Shown here: piece by piece, positions 34,912-44,476 of the stretch
How positions within the stretch are numbered: position 1 is the first letter of the stretch
Layout: each line of letters opens with the position of its first letter
Source: an uncultured Bacteroidales bacterium
Lineage (GTDB): Bacteria > Bacteroidota > Bacteroidia > Bacteroidales > Bacteroidaceae
Direction: 5' to 3'
Assembly: GCA_902779085.1 (NCBI GenBank)
Contig: CACYZY010000006.1
Location: forward strand, 62,001 to 126,000
DNA length: 64,000 nt
Program-made: the position numbers and the translations under genes
The notes under the pieces: generated by a model
What the model saw: the letters and a program-made list of their open reading frames with translations, nothing else
What the model was told of the DNA's origin: nothing
Databases searched by the model: none

Positions 34912-37290
34912 ATGAAGACATATTTGACTTTTTTGAACAGAAACAAACTCTTTACTTTGGTGAATGTGGCAGGACTGAGCATCAGTCTGATGTTCGTCCT
35001 GCTCATCAGCAACATGGTGACGCGTCAGCTCACCGTAGATAGCAACGTGCCTGATGCCGACCGTATCAGCGTGTTTGCCAACGAACGCTGGGCTGGGGCA
35101 CACTACAACCTGGGTAACCACTTGCAGAGCCGCTATCCGGAGATAGAGGACTGGACTTCCGTCAGCTCAGTAGGTAGTAGAGAGTTGTTGTCTGCCCGCA
35201 TAAACGAACATAATATAAACTTTAAAGCTTTCATTGCCAAAAAGAACTTCCTTGATTTCTTCGGATATCAGGTGTCAGACGGGGCGCAGGATGCCATGAA
35301 GGCAGCTACCGATGTGGTGCTGACCAAATATGGTGCCAAGAGGCTGTTTGGAACGGAACAGGCTGTGGGTAAGACTTTCCAGATACCTGCTTTCGATAAT
35401 CAGACTTATACCGTAACAGCGGTGATGGATGATTTCAACAATTCTATCTTCCCCCATGATATGGATGTGATCATCCCCTTTGAGAACATGAAGTATTATA
35501 ACGAGTCGTGTGCCGAAGAGGAGTCCTATATGAACAATGCCGCAGGTACCGAACTGTTCCTCAAGACTCCGCAAGGCGTTGACCTGAATGGCAAGGCTCA
35601 GGAAATCAAGGAATACCTGAAGACGTTCTTCTGGATATACGAACAAAACGTGATGCAGGAAGTGAGGTTTATCCCGATGCGTGACTTCTATTTCAGTGAG
35701 ACTCTCGGTACCCAGAACCTGAACCAGTACAGCATGACCCAGGTGATTGTCTATATTGTGGTGGGTATCCTCATACTCCTCATGGCGGTATTCAATTATA
35801 TCAGCATGGCGGTAGCGCAAACCAGTTATCGTGCCAAGGAAATGGCGACGCGTCGTCTGTTGGGCAGCAACAAACGGGATGTCTTCTGGCGCATGATAGG
35901 CGAGTCGTTTTTTATGACGCTGATAGCTTTCCTGTTGGGATTCTTGCTGGCAAAGGCGCTGGAACCATATGCTTCCGACTTATTCCAAACATCTTTCGAC
36001 TTGATAGGCGACCTCAATGTCTACACCGTACTGATATATCTGGCTGGTGTATGTGCCTTAGCATACGTGGCTGGCTTCTTCCCCGCCACCATCCTGAGCC
36101 AGTATAACCCGATGGATGTGGTGAAGGGTACCTTCCGCCGCAAGACCAAGGCTCTATGGCTAAGATTGCTCAACATCTTCCAGAGTGGTATGACGATAGG
36201 TTTGCTTACCTGTGCCCTGACTATGATGATGCTGTTGCATTATGCCGTTAACAAGTCGTTGGGGTATAATCAGCAGGACATCCTGGTGCTGGATGCCGTA
36301 CTGGATGAGGGTGGATATAGTACGTTGCGTAACGAACTGAAGCAGTTGCCATACGTGATGGAGGTGAGTTGCTCGTTGGGTACTCCCGGTAGTGGCGGCA
36401 ATAACAATACCATGAGTGTGCAGAACCTGAAGACAGGCGAAGAGGAGATTTTCAGCTTCCAGGTGTTTATGGTGGACAGCGCTTTCCTCAAGGTATATGA
36501 CATTGATATCTTGGAAGACCGCCATCTTTCAAAGTCAGAAGATCCTAATTTTCTGGTGAGCGACAGTACCATGCTGATGCTGCGTAATGCCGGCTACGAG
36601 GATAAAGTACTCAGTCCTAAGACTTATAATTTCAATATTGCTGGACAGTTCCGTCATTTCCGTCCTTTCTCAATGATGAATCCTGGGGGAACAAGACCTA
36701 TATTGATGCAAATACTTCCAGTTGAAAGGATGACGGGCATTTTTGAACCTTGGAATGTGAGTGTGCGCTTCTATCCCGGAGGCGATAAGGCTTCGCAACG
36801 AGAAGAGGTGGAACGTATTTACAGGAGACTGGCGGGTGAAACACCATTTGGTTCCGACTGGTATGAGGATCAGATGGAACAGGAATACGAACCGATTTCG
36901 CAGACCCGCAATCTGATTGTTGTGTTCACCTTCGCTGCCTTGGTGATTTCTATCCTAGGTCTGACTGCCATGAGCATCTATTTTATTGCCCAGCGAAAGC
37001 GTGACATAGCCATCCGTAAGGTGTTCGGCTCTACCAGCCGTAATGAGATGCTGCACCTGATACGTTTCTCTGGGCAGAGCCTGCTGGCAAGCTTGGTGAT
37101 TGCCATTCCGCTGATATGGATTGGGGTAAAGAAGATACAGGACATCCTGCCCATCGAGGGCTTCTCCATGCCTTGGTGGACTCCATTAGCAGGCTTTGCC
37201 ATTGTGGCATTGGTTTCCCTCCTCTCTGTGTTTGTAATCAGCAAGCAAGCTACGGAGGAAAACCCTGTGAATAACCTGAAAACTGAATAA
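34912..37290 (+). CDS. ABC transporter permease 2, MacB/FtsX type
   Basis: The 792-residue protein is a paralog of the preceding permease with the same layout: N-terminal helix (LFTLVNVAGLSISLMFVLLIS), periplasmic domain, first FtsX block (MTQVIVYIVVGILILLMAVFNYI and MATRRLLGSNKRDVF), second periplasmic domain, and C-terminal FtsX block with KRDIAIRKVFGSTSRNEML. Both end in the same type of tail (NPVNNLKTE here and NPVNSIKTE in permease 1). It is in the middle of the operon, with 22 bp before the ATPase gene. Substrates of the pump are unknown. Confidence 0.93.
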   Translation: MKTYLTFLNRNKLFTLVNVAGLSISLMFVLLISNMVTRQLTVDSNVPDADRISVFANERWAGAHYNLGNHLQSRYPEIEDWTSVSSVGSRELLSARINEHNINFKAFIAKKNFLDFFGYQVSDGAQDAMKAATDVVLTKYGAKRLFGTEQAVGKTFQIPAFDNQTYTVTAVMDDFNNSIFPHDMDVIIPFENMKYYNESCAEEESYMNNAAGTELFLKTPQGVDLNGKAQEIKEYLKTFFWIYEQNVMQEVRFIPMRDFYFSETLGTQNLNQYSMTQVIVYIVVGILILLMAVFNYISMAVAQTSYRAKEMATRRLLGSNKRDVFWRMIGESFFMTLIAFLLGFLLAKALEPYASDLFQTSFDLIGDLNVYTVLIYLAGVCALAYVAGFFPATILSQYNPMDVVKGTFRRKTKALWLRLLNIFQSGMTIGLLTCALTMMMLLHYAVNKSLGYNQQDILVLDAVLDEGGYSTLRNELKQLPYVMEVSCSLGTPGSGGNNNTMSVQNLKTGEEEIFSFQVFMVDSAFLKVYDIDILEDRHLSKSEDPNFLVSDSTMLMLRNAGYEDKVLSPKTYNFNIAGQFRHFRPFSMMNPGGTRPILMQILPVERMTGIFEPWNVSVRFYPGGDKASQREEVERIYRRLAGETPFGSDWYEDQMEQEYEPISQTRNLIVVFTFAALVISILGLTAMSIYFIAQRKRDIAIRKVFGSTSRNEMLHLIRFSGQSLLASLVIAIPLIWIGVKKIQDILPIEGFSMPWWTPLAGFAIVALVSLLSVFVISKQATEENPVNNLKTE

Positions 37291-37312
37291 TAACAAATAA
37301 AACAATACGATT

Positions 37313-37990
37313 ATGATTAAGATTGAAAACTTAGTGAAGAAGTTCACTACTACTGAAGTAGAGACCATAGCATTGAACAATGTAAGTCTGGAAGTGGCCG
37401 ACAAGGAGTTTGTGGCTATCATGGGCCCGTCAGGTTGCGGCAAGTCCACCTTGCTGAACATCATGGGCTTGCTGGACAACCCTACATCAGGCGACTACTA
37501 TTTAGGAGAACAGGAAGTGGGACACCTGAAGGAGAAAGACCGCACAAAGGTACGCAAGGGCAACATCGGCTTCGTGTTCCAGAGCTTCAACCTGATTGAC
37601 GAGCTGAACGTGTATGAGAATGTGGAACTTCCCTTGACTTACTTAGGTGTTCCTGCCGATGAACGCAAACGCAAGGTAAATGAGATATTGAAACGTATGG
37701 CTATCAGTCATCGTGCCAAACACTATCCTCAGCAACTCAGTGGAGGACAGCAGCAGCGTGTCGCCATTGCCCGTGCGGTGGTGTGTGAACCTAAGATTAT
37801 CCTTGCCGATGAGCCAACGGGTAACCTCGACTCCAAGAACGGCTTGGAGGTGATGCAGTTGCTTACCGAACTGAACAAGGAGGGCACTACCATCGTGATG
37901 GTGACACACAGTCAGCGTGACGCAGGTTTTGCTACACGTGTTATTAACTTATTTGACGGACAGGTGGTTAGTACTGCTGAAGGATTATGA
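37313..37990 (+). CDS. ABC transporter ATPase, MacB/LolD type
   Basis: The 225-residue ATPase has Walker [11 protein letters not shown]-loop VFQSFNLI, signature [15 protein letters not shown], Walker [14 protein letters not shown] and switch His VTHSQRD. It belongs to the MacB/LolD/FtsE group that works with FtsX-type permeases in mechanotransmission rather than classic transport. It is the only ATPase encoded in the operon, so it presumably energises all three permeases. Its stop codon overlaps the start of permease 3 as ATGA (37987-37990). Confidence 0.96.
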   Translation: MIKIENLVKKFTTTEVETIALNNVSLEVADKEFVAIMGPSGCGKSTLLNIMGLLDNPTSGDYYLGEQEVGHLKEKDRTKVRKGNIGFVFQSFNLIDELNVYENVELPLTYLGVPADERKRKVNEILKRMAISHRAKHYPQQLSGGQQQRVAIARAVVCEPKIILADEPTGNLDSKNGLEVMQLLTELNKEGTTIVMVTHSQRDAGFATRVINLFDGQVVSTAEGL

Positions 37991-40377
37991 AACAAGCAAT
38001 CAACTCTTTGTTCCGAAAGGGACAAGCCAATATAGTAAAGATCATCTGTCTGAGCATTGGTTTGGCTTTGGGTTTGCTGATGATAGCCGAAGTCATCTTT
38101 GAGCGTAGCTACGACAACTACATCCCTCGCCTGGATGATACCTATCGCGTGACGGCCACCTATCAGATGCAAGAAGGAGATCCCAAAGATTACAACCAGA
38201 CAGCAGGTGCCATTGCCCCGGGCATCAAGAATGTATGCCCCGAAGTCGAGGCTGCCACCCGTTTTACCTATCTTGATGGTGATGCCACATTCCTTACTGA
38301 GGAAATGCTGGCCATCAAGGGTGACTTATACCTGGCTGACTCGTCGTTTTTCGATGTGTTCCCTCGCAGAATTCTCTTTGGTGAAGATCCGCACACGGGT
38401 CTCAACAAAGTGTATCAGGCTTATATCTCCGACAAACTATTGGAAACCGTGGGTACAGACATCATCGGCAAGACGGTGAAGTATAAGAACAACCAAGCCC
38501 TCCAAATCCAGGTAGTGGGTGCTTTCGAGGCTTTCCCCGAGAATACCCATTTGCCGCAGATGGACATCCTGCTGTCACTGCCTACCTACAAGCTGTTGCA
38601 GGGCGGTAACTTTGACAGTGCCAACAACTGGCTGGGCAACGACCGTTACAGAAGTTATGTCCGTCTGGCACCAGGTGTAAAGCCAGAGGCTTTGCAGACA
38701 CGGATTGACCAGATGGTGGAAGACCGCATGGGCGAGCAGTTGAAACAGGCAGGCGTCGGATACGCGTTGAGCCTGAAGCCCGTCAGGAACCTGATTCTCA
38801 CGGAATCCGACTATAACCGTGTGATGAACTATGTGTTCTTGGCATTTGGCATCATCATGCTGGCAGTGTCTATCCTGAACTATATCCTGTTGGTGGTATC
38901 ATCCATGGTGAACCGAGCCAAGAGCATTGCCACCTATCGTTGCTATGGCGCTTCAGGCAAGGATATCTACAAGATGATTCTCAGCGAGTCGTTCCTCCAT
39001 GTGGTATGTATCAGTCTGCCGATAGCCATCCTGATTATGCTAGGCTTGCAAGACTTCATCCAAGAGAACATCGCCCACTCGCTGCAGAGCCTTTTCCCGA
39101 CATCCACCATCATTATCTGTGCAGTGATCACCTTGGCGGTAACGCTGATTTGCGGCATGATGCCCGGCTATCTCTATACCAAGATACCTGTGACGTATGC
39201 TTATCGTCGCTATAGCGAGAACAAACGCCATTGGAAGTTGGGTTTGCTGTTTGCACAGTTCCTGTTGGCAGCATTCTTTGTGAATATGCTGGTAGTGTTA
39301 GGATTGCAATATAGCAAGATGACCAACTACAACTTGGGCTTTGACTACCAGAACACGCTTGCGATTTCTCTTCGCGGCATACCCGACAACGAGGCTGAGC
39401 GTGCAGTGCAGGAGTTGAAGCGAGACCCACGGGTAGCTGGTGTTTCTTGGGCTTATCAGTCATTGGAAAACGGTGCCAGTGGCGACAATGTAATCAACGA
39501 GGAAACGTATGAGCACTACATGAACATTGCCAATTTGTTTGAGGTAGGTGATAACTTCTGTGAGGTGATGGGCATACCCATTATAGAAGGCAAGGCGTTT
39601 ACCCCTGGCTTGAACGACAGCATACAAACCGAGATCATGGTGAGCCGCAGTTTTGTGGAACGAATGCGTGAGATAGCCGGTTGGGAAGGTTCCGGCATCG
39701 GTAAAGAGGTGTTCATCACTTCGCATGATAAGGCACCCACCACCATTGTGGGAGTATATGAAGACCTGAAGTTAGGTTCGTTTGTGGATGGTACCGATCA
39801 TCGCCCGTCGGTGATGTACTATGGCTCTGTAGGCCATCCTTTTATCCAGCGCCTCTATGTACGATTGCACGACTTCAATGAAGAGGCTGTGAATCAGGTG
39901 CAGCAGATTGTGAACCAGACGCTGACCTCAGAGCAGGTGACGGTGATGCCAATGCGTATGTTAGTAGGCAACAACTACGAAGGTTTCAAGCATGTGCGCA
40001 ATGCTGTGCTGCTGGCAGGTTTGAGTATCTTCATCATCGCCATGATAGGACTGATTGCGTATTTGATGGATGAGGTGAACAGGCGCAGAAGTGAGATAGC
40101 CATCCGTAAGATTGTGGGAGCAACCGTGATGGATGTGCAACGCATCTTCCAGCGCGACTTGCTGTTCATTGCCATTCCTGGCATGCTGATAGGTTTGTTG
40201 GTGGCTTGGTTGGTGGCTCGTCAGGTGCTGCAGCTCTTTGAGGTGAAGATTGCCCTTACCGTATGGCTCTTTGGTGGATGCACCATCGCCATCCTCTGCC
40301 TGGTATTGCTGGTATCTGCCTACTTGGTGTGGCAGGCCTCTCGTGCCAATCCAACAGAGAATCTAAGGACAGAGTGA
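37987..40377 (+). CDS. ABC transporter permease 3, MacB/FtsX type
   Basis: The 796-residue permease follows the ATPase with a 4-bp overlap. It shows the same double-FtsX plan: first helix (IVKIICLSIGLALGLLMIAEV), MacB-type periplasmic domain, central helices (VMNYVFLAFGIIMLAVSILNYI), second periplasmic domain and a C-terminal block with RRRSEIAIRKIVGATVMDVQR. The tail NPTENLRTE matches the tails of permeases 1 and 2, which points to descent from gene duplication. It closes the operon; the next gene has its own promoter. Confidence 0.93.
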   Translation: MKQAINSLFRKGQANIVKIICLSIGLALGLLMIAEVIFERSYDNYIPRLDDTYRVTATYQMQEGDPKDYNQTAGAIAPGIKNVCPEVEAATRFTYLDGDATFLTEEMLAIKGDLYLADSSFFDVFPRRILFGEDPHTGLNKVYQAYISDKLLETVGTDIIGKTVKYKNNQALQIQVVGAFEAFPENTHLPQMDILLSLPTYKLLQGGNFDSANNWLGNDRYRSYVRLAPGVKPEALQTRIDQMVEDRMGEQLKQAGVGYALSLKPVRNLILTESDYNRVMNYVFLAFGIIMLAVSILNYILLVVSSMVNRAKSIATYRCYGASGKDIYKMILSESFLHVVCISLPIAILIMLGLQDFIQENIAHSLQSLFPTSTIIICAVITLAVTLICGMMPGYLYTKIPVTYAYRRYSENKRHWKLGLLFAQFLLAAFFVNMLVVLGLQYSKMTNYNLGFDYQNTLAISLRGIPDNEAERAVQELKRDPRVAGVSWAYQSLENGASGDNVINEETYEHYMNIANLFEVGDNFCEVMGIPIIEGKAFTPGLNDSIQTEIMVSRSFVERMREIAGWEGSGIGKEVFITSHDKAPTTIVGVYEDLKLGSFVDGTDHRPSVMYYGSVGHPFIQRLYVRLHDFNEEAVNQVQQIVNQTLTSEQVTVMPMRMLVGNNYEGFKHVRNAVLLAGLSIFIIAMIGLIAYLMDEVNRRRSEIAIRKIVGATVMDVQRIFQRDLLFIAIPGMLIGLLVAWLVARQVLQLFEVKIALTVWLFGGCTIAILCLVLLVSAYLVWQASRANPTENLRTE

Positions 40378-40411
40378 TATCCTCGTCACATCAGCAATGC
40401 ACGCACGGTTG

Positions 40412-40442
40412 TTTGTTTTTCAGAATAAAAGCAGTAACTTTG
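40412..40442 (+). promoter_or_regulatory. Promoter of the A1S_2505-type gene
   Basis: TTTG (40412-40415) and TAACTTTG (40435-40442) are 19 nt apart, a full match to the Bacteroidota promoter. The gene starts 27 bp later. Confidence 0.75.
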
Positions 40443-40469
40443 CGAGAGGGACATTAAAGATTGACAAGT

Positions 40470-40865
40470 ATGAAAGACAGGTTTACACCCGAGAATATCA
40501 GTAAGCTGGCACCCAACGAGGTGTTCGTGTTTGGCAGTAACCTCATGGGACAGCATGGAGGCGGAGCGGCGCTCTATGCGATGAGGCATTTCGGCGCTAT
40601 ATGGGGACAGGGCGTCGGCCTGCAAGGACAGAGCTACGGAATACCTACCATGCAGGGGGGAGTGGAGACAATCGTGCCTTATGTGGAGGAGTTCATCGAC
40701 TTCGCGGCTGAACATCCTGAAATGACGTTCCTGGTGACGCGCATAGGATGCGGCATAGCGGGATTCAGGGACGAAGAAATAGCGCCTCTGTTCAAAGAGG
40801 CGCTGGAGGCGGAGAATATAGTGCTGCCAAAAAGCTTCGTTACCTTACTACTTTCCAAATGTTGA
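40470..40865 (+). CDS. A1S_2505-family (phage-associated) small protein
   Basis: The 131-residue protein strongly resembles the family known as A1S_2505 phage non-structural proteins: FTPENISKLAPNEVFVFGSNLMGQHGGGAA near the start, then WGQGVGLQGQSYGIPTMQGG and FLVTRIGCGIAGFRDEEIAPLF. The glycine-rich pattern and alternating strands recall macrodomain-like folds, but ligand binding is not established. I use the ATG at 40470; a TTG three codons earlier is less likely. Its last 26 bp overlap, tail to tail, the DUF3237 gene on the other strand. It stands alone behind a strong promoter. The family occurs in phages and in bacterial chromosomes. Confidence 0.8.
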   Translation: MKDRFTPENISKLAPNEVFVFGSNLMGQHGGGAALYAMRHFGAIWGQGVGLQGQSYGIPTMQGGVETIVPYVEEFIDFAAEHPEMTFLVTRIGCGIAGFRDEEIAPLFKEALEAENIVLPKSFVTLLLSKC

Positions 40866-41355
40866 GCCGTACGGTGTTGGGCTCTGATGGGGCAGGACCG
40901 CAGACGAAAATGGCGTTGTTGAGCCAGGCGTAACGACTGTCTTCGGGGGCCTCGAACTTGGGGGCGGTGAGGAAATAGAAACCTTGTTCGCCGGCACTGA
41001 AGATGCCGCAGTTGCGCACGTGGATATATACGCCGTCATCGGTCTTGATGCTGTAGATGGCTTCCAGCTCGGTGCGCAGGTTCTTGCCGTCGGTCTTTTG
41101 GTACTGGTAGTCGGCGCCGCCGGGAATGATGGTGCCCTTGAGCTGGGGACCTTCGAAGATGCCACCCGTGATGGGGATGACCACGCGCTTGCCGTGGGGC
41201 ACTTCGCCTACCACATATTCGGGCTCAAGGGTGACATAGAGCTGCATGACATACTCCAGACGGGGTGTGTCGCTGGCTGTGGGGGGCACTATCTGCTGTG
41301 CCTTGATGCTCAGGCTGGCCAACAGGGCCATGAAGAGAAAGAGCTGCTTTTTCAT
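40840..41355 (-). CDS. Secreted DUF3237-family protein
   Basis: The product has a signal peptide (MKKQLFLFMALLASLSIKAQ) and a DUF3237 domain: MQLYVTLEPEYVVGEVPHGKRVVIPITGG, GPQLKGTIIPGGADYQ and LEAIYSIKTDDGVYIHVRNCGIF. The family folds as a lipocalin-like barrel; its function is not known. I prefer the ATG at 41355 (171 residues), two codons inside the longer frame, because it gives a typical Lys-rich signal start. The 3' end overlaps the A1S_2505-type gene by 26 bp. A strong alpha/beta hydrolase gene follows upstream on the same strand, 54 bp away. Confidence 0.82.
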   Translation of the reverse strand: MKKQLFLFMALLASLSIKAQQIVPPTASDTPRLEYVMQLYVTLEPEYVVGEVPHGKRVVIPITGGIFEGPQLKGTIIPGGADYQYQKTDGKNLRTELEAIYSIKTDDGVYIHVRNCGIFSAGEQGFYFLTAPKFEAPEDSRYAWLNNAIFVCGPAPSEPNTVRLNIWKVVR

Positions 41356-41409
41356 AATCACATTGTAGTTGGATATAAACTCCCCGCCATAACGACGGGG
41401 AGGCTGTTT

Positions 41410-42252
41410 TTATTTGAGGTTTCTGGTGAGGAACTCTACAGCTATGTCGGTGGCACGCTGCTGGTCTTTCATGAAGCCGTGATCTTCGCCTGGCAGGATG
41501 TAGAGCTCGGCATTGTTGCTCTGCTCGGTATAACGCTCGCCGTAGGTGTAGGGCACTACCTTGTCGCCTGTGCCGTGAATGACACAGAGGGCGCCTTTGT
41601 AGTTGGCTGCGGTCTTGTAGATGGGCAGGCTGAAGGCGGTGCGGATGTACTCGGTACCGAGTTTCTGACGGCCTCCAAACATCTCGATATAGTCGCCTTG
41701 CAGGTTCAGTGGGTCGTAGGTGGCACCCATCGTGCTGCCGCGAATGGCATCGTCTCTCAACACGGCTGCAGGTGCCATCAATACGGCGGCCTTGATCTCG
41801 GCGCCGAGCTTGCCGGCTACCATGCTGGCTACTACGCCGCCTTGTGAGTGGCCCAGTACGGAAACGGTGCTGACATAGCGCAGGTCGCGCACGTACTCAT
41901 ATACCTTCAGGGCGTCTTCAATCTCGTTGGGTACGGTGTGCTGCCAGAACTCTCCCTCGCTCTCACCGTGACCGTTGAAGTCGAAGCGGATAGAGGCAAT
42001 GCCCTGTGCCTCGAGCTTGTCGGCGATGATCTCCAGCATGCCTTTCTGTCCACCGCGGCCGTCCTTGCTGCCTCCGAAGCCGTGCATCAGGATGACCATC
42101 GGGATTTGCTGTCCCTGGGCGGTCTGTGGTTTCTGGATAACGGCAGACAGCTTGCCCTTGCTGCCGTCGATGGTTAGTTTGGTGGTCTCTGCCTGTGCAG
42201 AAACACTTGTCAGCAACATGACTGACATAAATAGTGCAAAAAATGTTCTCAT
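41410..42252 (-). CDS. Secreted alpha/beta hydrolase
   Basis: This 280-residue enzyme has a signal peptide (MRTFFALFMSVMLLTSVSAQA) and an alpha/beta-hydrolase fold: oxyanion strand ILMHGFGGSKDGRG, IRFDFNGHGESEG, nucleophile elbow GHSQGGVVA, acid in GTGDKVV and catalytic His in GEDHGFM. It most resembles carboxylesterases/acyl peptidase-like hydrolases of periplasmic type. The 92 residues upstream in the open frame (LHRLSHRLVH...) are not part of it, since the promoter at 42290-42321 lies inside them. It is divergent from the hydrolase at 42343. Confidence 0.9.
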   Translation of the reverse strand: MRTFFALFMSVMLLTSVSAQAETTKLTIDGSKGKLSAVIQKPQTAQGQQIPMVILMHGFGGSKDGRGGQKGMLEIIADKLEAQGIASIRFDFNGHGESEGEFWQHTVPNEIEDALKVYEYVRDLRYVSTVSVLGHSQGGVVASMVAGKLGAEIKAAVLMAPAAVLRDDAIRGSTMGATYDPLNLQGDYIEMFGGRQKLGTEYIRTAFSLPIYKTAANYKGALCVIHGTGDKVVPYTYGERYTEQSNNAELYILPGEDHGFMKDQQRATDIAVEFLTRNLK

Positions 42253-42286
42253 GGTTACTTTTTCGTTTATTGTTAGTTCGTTGATA

Positions 42287-42317
42287 TTGCAAAGATAGTT
42301 TATTTTCCTTATGTTTG
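42287..42317 (+). promoter_or_regulatory. Promoter of the 704-residue hydrolase gene
   Basis: TTG (42287-42289) and TATGTTTG (42310-42317) are 20 nt apart. The element overlaps the promoter of the divergent gene, so the two cannot be occupied at once. Confidence 0.6.
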
Positions 42318-42321
42318 CAAA
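42290..42321 (-). promoter_or_regulatory. Promoter of the 280-residue alpha/beta hydrolase gene
   Basis: On the minus strand TTTG (42318-42321) and TATCTTTG (42290-42297) are 20 nt apart, a full match. The ATG follows at 42252. Confidence 0.7.
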
Positions 42322-42342
42322 ACAATAAAATAATTTGACGTA

Positions 42343-44457
42343 ATGAAGACAATCAGATTTGTGATGTTGCTGATGACAGCGCTGCTGGTGGGTACGGTGA
42401 GTGCTGCAGGTGTGAAGAACCTCAAGGGTAAGAAACTGGATTTCGTATGTGCCGACGCACAGTTCAAGAACCCGTTTATCGATGTGGACAAGACGATGAC
42501 TGAGCCGGTGAAGTGTCGCTATATTCACGGTGGCTTCGATGACGGTACGCGTTTCTCGTTCTACTTCCCACTGAACAAGGAGGACTTTACGGGCAGGTTC
42601 TTCCAGTATATCACCCCGATGCCTGACAGCGAGACCTCAGCGCAGCACTACTATGCGGCAAGTCCCATTGGCTTCAGTATCTCGCATGGCGCTTATTTCA
42701 TTGAGACCAACGAGGGTGGGGCGATGGATGTGAACGACCCCTCTACCCGCAGGGAGGCTACGATAGGTGCCTATCGTGCCAACGCTGCCTGTGCCGAGCT
42801 GTCACGCTATATCGCCAAACTGCTGTACGACTGTGACCGTCCTTACGGCTATTGCTTCGGAGGCAGTGGAGGTGCCTATCGCACTACGGGCAGCATGGAG
42901 GCTACCGAGGGTGTGTGGGACGGAGCTGTGCCTTTCGTGCTGGGCTCTCCGCAGGCTATCCCCAACGTGTTTGGCGTGCGCATGAATGCCTTGCGTGTGT
43001 TGCGTGACAATATGGAGGACATTGTGGATGCGATGCGTCCGGGTGGCAGCGGTGACCCATACGCTACGCTGAATGCTGAGCAGCGTCAGGTACTGAAGGA
43101 GGCCACCAGCATGGGATTTCCCATCAAGTCGTGGTATGGTTGGAAATATATGGATGCGCACGGGTTTACGGTGCTCTACAGAAGCATAGTAGGAATGGAT
43201 ACGAAGTATTTCCGTGAGGACTTCTGGAACAAGCCGGGTTACTTGGGCTACGACAATCCACTCTCATTGCAGCGTGATCATGTGCAGACCAAGGCGGTGG
43301 TGAAGCGAGCCATCGGGCAGTTGGAGGCCGAGCAACTGGGTATCGTGGCGCCTATGTCGGAAACCGACCGAGGCAGTGCCGACCGTGCGTGGGCAAGTCT
43401 GGGTACCGAGGTGAAGGAAAAGCCTGTGGCGTTTGAGATAGACAAAGAGGTAGAGATGCACACCTTGGGTGGCGAACTGATGCTGCTCTCGGGCGAGGGC
43501 AAGGGCGACCAGCTGCAGATTGTCAGTACGAAAGGAAAGTTTGTGATACTGGCTTCCATCAATAATCCGCAACTGCTGGCAAAGGTGCGTGAGGGCGACC
43601 AGGTGCAGGTGGACAACAGCGACTGGCTGGCTTCGGAGACTTATTACCGTCACCAGATGCCTACCAAGGACTATTATGCGTGGAATCAGTTCCGCAGCTT
43701 TAACGACCTGCCTATCTATCCGCAGCGTCCGATGCTGCTGGGCCCGATTATCACACAATCGGCTTCGGGCATATTGCCTACGGGCAAGATTCACGGTAAG
43801 ATGATTCTCTGTTGCTCTGTGTGGGACAGGGAGGCTTATCCTTGGCAGGGCGACTGGTACCGCCAGCATGTGGCTGAATACTTGGGCAACGCTACAGATG
43901 ACAACTTCCGTCTGTGGTACACCGACCGCAGTACGCATGGTGGCGAGGATGATCCTACCGAGGTGGTGGATTATACAACTGTGCTTTATCAGGCCTTGCT
44001 GGATGTGAGTGACTGGGTGGAACGTGGCATTGCTCCTTCGAAGACCTCCGACTACAGGATAGAAGATGCGCAGGTATTGCTCACTGCCGACGGTGTGCAG
44101 CGTGGTGGCATACAACCTGTGCCAACGGTGACCGTTGGCGGCAAAGAGCGTGCAGACGTGAAGCCTGGCGAGCAGGTGACGATGCATGTATCTATCGATG
44201 TGCCCAAAGGAACGGGCAAGTTGGTGAGTGCTGCCTGGTGTATGGATGGCTCTGGTGAGTTTACACAACCTGTAGATTTGTCGAAGGCTCAGTATAGTGC
44301 CAACGGCGAGCATGTGGAGTTTGACACCACCGTGAGCTACAACCAACCTGGTACCTATTTCCCAACGGTGAAGGTATTCTCGGAACGCAAGGGTGACGCT
44401 CAGACGCCATATACTTGCATCCCGAATTTGGGTAAAGTCAGAGTTGTGGTAGAATAA
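42343..44457 (+). CDS. Large secreted alpha/beta-hydrolase-like protein (family uncertain)
   Basis: The 704-residue product has a signal peptide (TIRFVMLLMTALLVGTVSAAG). The first 300 residues include a serine-hydrolase-like elbow, PYGYCFGGSGGAYRTTGS (GGSGG), and a later RSTHGGEDD could supply a histidine. The C-terminal 100 residues look like an immunoglobulin-like domain (VTVGGKERADVKPGEQVTMHVSI). I cannot assign it to a named family; tannase- or feruloyl-esterase-like proteins share the elbow, but the match is loose. It has its own promoter overlapping that of the divergent esterase. Tail to tail with the YidE-type gene. Confidence 0.6.
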   Translation: MKTIRFVMLLMTALLVGTVSAAGVKNLKGKKLDFVCADAQFKNPFIDVDKTMTEPVKCRYIHGGFDDGTRFSFYFPLNKEDFTGRFFQYITPMPDSETSAQHYYAASPIGFSISHGAYFIETNEGGAMDVNDPSTRREATIGAYRANAACAELSRYIAKLLYDCDRPYGYCFGGSGGAYRTTGSMEATEGVWDGAVPFVLGSPQAIPNVFGVRMNALRVLRDNMEDIVDAMRPGGSGDPYATLNAEQRQVLKEATSMGFPIKSWYGWKYMDAHGFTVLYRSIVGMDTKYFREDFWNKPGYLGYDNPLSLQRDHVQTKAVVKRAIGQLEAEQLGIVAPMSETDRGSADRAWASLGTEVKEKPVAFEIDKEVEMHTLGGELMLLSGEGKGDQLQIVSTKGKFVILASINNPQLLAKVREGDQVQVDNSDWLASETYYRHQMPTKDYYAWNQFRSFNDLPIYPQRPMLLGPIITQSASGILPTGKIHGKMILCCSVWDREAYPWQGDWYRQHVAEYLGNATDDNFRLWYTDRSTHGGEDDPTEVVDYTTVLYQALLDVSDWVERGIAPSKTSDYRIEDAQVLLTADGVQRGGIQPVPTVTVGGKERADVKPGEQVTMHVSIDVPKGTGKLVSAAWCMDGSGEFTQPVDLSKAQYSANGEHVEFDTTVSYNQPGTYFPTVKVFSERKGDAQTPYTCIPNLGKVRVVVE

Positions 44458-44476
44458 CTCGGGATGTTGTTTTATC

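Noticed and set aside
40984-41847. 287-codon open frame on the plus strand
   Set aside because: It spans the antisense of the DUF3237 and esterase genes; the minus-strand reading has signal peptides and catalytic motifs.
42253-42528. 92-residue N-terminal extension of the small alpha/beta hydrolase
   Set aside because: It would cross its own promoter and the divergent gene's start; the signal peptide begins at 42252.
43264-44346. 360-codon open frame on the minus strand
   Set aside because: It is antisense to the 704-residue hydrolase gene, starts and ends within it and has no recognisable domain.
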